Shown piece after piece: positions 6,167 to 6,257 of a DNA stretch of 6,257 nt. The translations under genes were made by a program, and so were the position numbers. Source of the DNA: Pauljensenia sp. (lineage in GTDB: Bacteria; Actinomycetota; Actinomycetes; Actinomycetales; Actinomycetaceae); NCBI GenBank assembly GCA_029983625.1, contig JASBZF010000088.1, positions 1 to 6,257 of the forward strand. Direction: 5' to 3'. The notes below the pieces were generated by a model, which worked only from the letters and a program-made list of their open reading frames with translations, did no database searches and was not told where the DNA came from. Numbering within the stretch: position 1 is the stretch's first letter; every line of letters begins with the position of its first letter.

Positions 6167-6197
6167 ATTCGCCTGGGATGCAAAGCGAGGGCGAAAA
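6155..6197 (+). repeat. Perfect 12-bp inverted repeat overlapping the SD of the next gene
   Basis: TTTTCGCCCTCG (6155-6166) and CGAGGGCGAAAA (6186-6197) are perfect reverse complements around a 19-base loop. The T-run is on the 5' side and the A-run on the 3' side, on both strands, which is the reverse of an intrinsic terminator. The 3' arm contains GAGGG (6187-6191), the probable SD of the gene starting at GTG 6199. In RNA the hairpin would bury that SD. Possible roles are translational control of the next gene, a U-less terminator/processing hairpin for the cimA transcript, or a DNA-binding site. Confidence 0.55.
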
Positions 6198-6198
6198 T

Positions 6199-6257
6199 GT
6201 GTCCATGCGCGGTGAATACGACATTCCAGGTGGGCCAAGAATCCTCGTTGACTATGA
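6199..6257 (+). CDS. Start of a lipoate-protein-ligase-related protein (partial, cut by window end)
   Basis: Only 19 codons and two bases are visible, from GTG 6199, giving MSMRGEYDIPGGPRILVDY. This resembles the N terminus of small actinobacterial proteins annotated as lipoate-protein ligase family (M-HGEYKVPGGKLV-VD type, related to the C-terminal accessory domain of lipoate ligase), as I remember them. GTG 6199 has GAGGG seven bases upstream; ATG 6205 in the same frame is the alternative and starts MRGEY, closer to the family start. Another frame, ATG 6197, is also open to the end but its translation looks unlike a protein. Lipoylation would serve pyruvate and branched-chain 2-oxoacid dehydrogenases, metabolically adjacent to this operon. 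Function is tentative because so little is seen. Confidence 0.5.
   Translation, partial: MSMRGEYDIPGGPRILVDY

Noticed and set aside
6155..6197. The 12-bp inverted repeat as an intrinsic terminator
   Set aside because: The T-run precedes and the A-run follows the stem on both strands, so no U-tract would follow the hairpin.
5983..6238. Minus-strand frames spanning the cimA end and the following gap
   Set aside because: They arise from the T-free composition of that strand (the complement of the A-free tract), which removes stop codons; the translations are Lys/Arg/Ala-rich filler.

Overview
The window is a compact block of branched-chain amino acid biosynthesis genes, all on the + strand: leuB (88-1146), ilvE (1290-2435), ilvD (2591-4462) and cimA (4477-6093). 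The first codons of a fifth gene (6199-6257), cut by the window edge, follow. LeuB, IlvE and IlvD closely resemble high-GC Gram-positive (actinobacterial) enzymes as I remember them. Moderate-to-high GC, GTG starts and strong AGGAGG ribosome binding sites fit that. I favour an Actinomycetaceae-like organism, but the genus cannot be fixed from this sequence.

Layout: 1-87 is non-coding or the tail of an upstream feature. leuB is followed by a 143-base gap with a CACGTGG hairpin and a strong SD for ilvE. ilvE is followed by a 155-base gap containing two tiny overlapping reading frames rich in Val and Leu codons, a small inverted repeat and a strong SD for ilvD. ilvD and cimA are almost contiguous (14 bases) and surely co-transcribed. 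After cimA comes a 73-base tract with no A at all, then a perfect 12-bp inverted repeat whose 3' arm holds the SD of the next, truncated gene. That gene starts like the small actinobacterial lipoate-protein-ligase-related proteins.

How the genes fit: CimA condenses pyruvate and acetyl-CoA to (R)-citramalate. LeuCD (not in this window) isomerise it. LeuB oxidises the product to 2-oxobutyrate, so isoleucine can be made without threonine deaminase. The same LeuB serves leucine synthesis. IlvD makes the branched 2-oxoacids and IlvE transaminates them to Ile, Val and Leu. The block therefore holds the entry step (CimA) and shared late steps of all three pathways.

The coding content is ordinary. 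The most interesting signals are in the gaps. One is a possible leader-peptide or SD-masking switch in front of ilvD. The other is an SD-masking inverted repeat behind cimA. No mobile elements, tRNA/rRNA genes or CRISPR arrays were seen.
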